Source of the DNA: Paraburkholderia phytofirmans PsJN
GTDB lineage: Bacteria > Pseudomonadota > Gammaproteobacteria > Burkholderiales > Burkholderiaceae
Direction: 5' to 3'
NCBI RefSeq assembly: GCF_000020125.1
Contig: NC_010681.1
Coordinates: 2,170,001-2,234,000 of the forward strand
DNA: 64,000 bases
Shown: positions 63,300-64,000 of the stretch, in pieces
Numbering within the stretch: the first letter of the stretch is position 1
Layout of the letters: each line of letters begins with the position of its first letter
Position numbers and translations under genes: made by a program
Notes under the pieces: generated by a model
Database searches by the model: none
Seen by the model: the letters and a program-made list of their open reading frames with translations, nothing else
Told to the model about the DNA's origin: nothing

Positions 63300-64000
63300 G
63301 GCCTGCGCGATCGCCTCGCGCGCGTTCGGCATGTCGGTTTGCATCGTGGCCGGTTCGTCGCGCCGTTCGTCATCAATCGCCCACACGCGCTCGACGCTCT
63401 CGCCGACCGCGCTGCCCACCAGAATCACTGCCGGGCTGCCGAAGCCCGCGTTCGTCGCATCCGCAGCGAGCCGGTCAAGGCGGCTCATCAAACGCCGTTC
63501 GTTGCTGCCACCGGCCCATTGCACCACGGCGGCGGGCGTATCCGCCGGCAAACTCGCGAGCAGGGCGGCCGCGATGCTGTCGATCCGCCGCATCCCCATA
63601 TAGACGGCCAGCGTGGTGCGCGTCGCGGCCAGCGCGGCCCAGTCTGGCTCGCCGTGGTCCTCCGTATGTGCGGTGACGAAGCTCACGCCATGGCAATGGC
63701 GGCGATGCGTGAGTGAAATGCCGAGTCCTGCGGCAGCCGCGAACCCGGACGAGATGCCGTTGATGATTTCCACCGGAATGCCCGCGCCGCGCAAGACCGC
63801 AAGCTCTTCGCCGGCGCGTCCGAACAATAGGGCTTCGCCGCCTTTCACCCGCACCACGTGCAAGCCCTTGAGCGCATAGCGCCGCATCAGCCGTTCGATA
63901 AAAGCTTGCGGCGTCGAGCGGCAGCCGCCGCGTTTGCCGACGCGAATCACCCGCGCTTGCGGCGCCAGCGTCACGATCTCGGGATTCACCAGGTCGTCGA
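63294..64000 (-). CDS. uroporphyrinogen-III C-methyltransferase (SUMT, CobA-like), partial
   Basis: The reading frame is open to the edge of the window, so the 5' part is missing; about 235 residues are visible. They begin inside DDLVNPEIV and show VGKRGG, LKGLHVVRVKGGEALLFGRAGEE, GISSGFAAAAGLGI, LTHRRHCHGVSFVTAH and the SNERRL segment, which match SUMT enzymes that methylate uroporphyrinogen III to precorrin-2 with S-adenosylmethionine, for siroheme or cobalamin. The C terminus extends past the core by about 30 residues (VWAIDDERRDEPAT). Confidence 0.92.
   Translation of the reverse strand, partial: DDLVNPEIVTLAPQARVIRVGKRGGCRSTPQAFIERLMRRYALKGLHVVRVKGGEALLFGRAGEELAVLRGAGIPVEIINGISSGFAAAAGLGISLTHRRHCHGVSFVTAHTEDHGEPDWAALAATRTTLAVYMGMRRIDSIAAALLASLPADTPAAVVQWAGGSNERRLMSRLDRLAADATNAGFGSPAVILVGSAVGESVERVWAIDDERRDEPATMQTDMPNAREAIAQAA

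Overview
The window is a high-GC beta-proteobacterial chromosome segment. Gene content and order point to Burkholderiales, most likely Paraburkholderia or Burkholderia: a cepacian-type (bce) exopolysaccharide locus, the mltG-tmk-holB operon, PsiF, SYLF, DUF2917 and NRDE proteins, and strong GC-ending codon bias. No rRNA, tRNA, CRISPR array, intact insertion sequence or replication origin was seen.

Layout. (1) 1-9766: fatty-acid and lipid metabolism, with the end of a multifunctional 3-hydroxyacyl-CoA dehydrogenase, a thiolase, a lipidated LEA14-like protein, a divergent DUF2917/MocR-regulator pair with an inverted-repeat operator candidate, a zinc-ribbon orphan, a hotdog thioesterase, an MDR reductase, an SDR and an HSL-type hydrolase. 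(2) 9855-16977: housekeeping, with an NRDE protein, YgfZ, MltG, thymidylate kinase, DNA polymerase III delta prime, a GNAT acetyltransferase, TatD and a secreted ankyrin protein. (3) 17354-26602: envelope and stress genes, including a Rap1a/Tai-like protein, an MscS channel, trehalose-6-phosphate synthase, an AAA ATPase, a glycosyltransferase, a SYLF lipoprotein, PsiF and YciI. (4) 27197-56848: a putative domesticated transposase DNA-binding protein, then about 28 kb of exopolysaccharide genes. (5) 57210-58821: a lower-GC PAAR / glycine-zipper protein / two-TM protein trio that looks like a type VI secretion effector cassette. (6) 58975-64000: malate synthase G with GlcG, a MOSC protein, a decayed response-regulator remnant and the 3' part of a uroporphyrinogen-III methyltransferase gene.

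How the exopolysaccharide genes fit together. ManC/BceA makes GDP-mannose, Ugd/BceC makes UDP-glucuronate, GalU/BceT makes UDP-glucose and BceN makes the GDP-4-keto-6-deoxymannose precursor of GDP-rhamnose. BceB loads the first sugar on undecaprenyl phosphate. BceG, H, J, K and the two-domain BceR extend the chain. The flippase and BceI (polymerase) move and polymerise repeats. BceE (Wza) with the BY-kinase BceF and phosphatase BceD export them. Two membrane acyltransferases and an SGNH hydrolase are placed to decorate the polymer. One initiating enzyme plus six glycosyltransferase domains equals the seven residues of the known cepacian repeat. The reductase that finishes GDP-D-rhamnose (BceM) is not in the window.

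The most unusual elements are the PAAR cassette bracketed by two near-identical hairpins between galU and glcB, a 733-residue secreted protein with a canonical EF-hand loop inside the exopolysaccharide locus, an IS-type DNA-binding domain fused to a long linker upstream of the locus, and an unlisted 47-residue membrane micro-protein.
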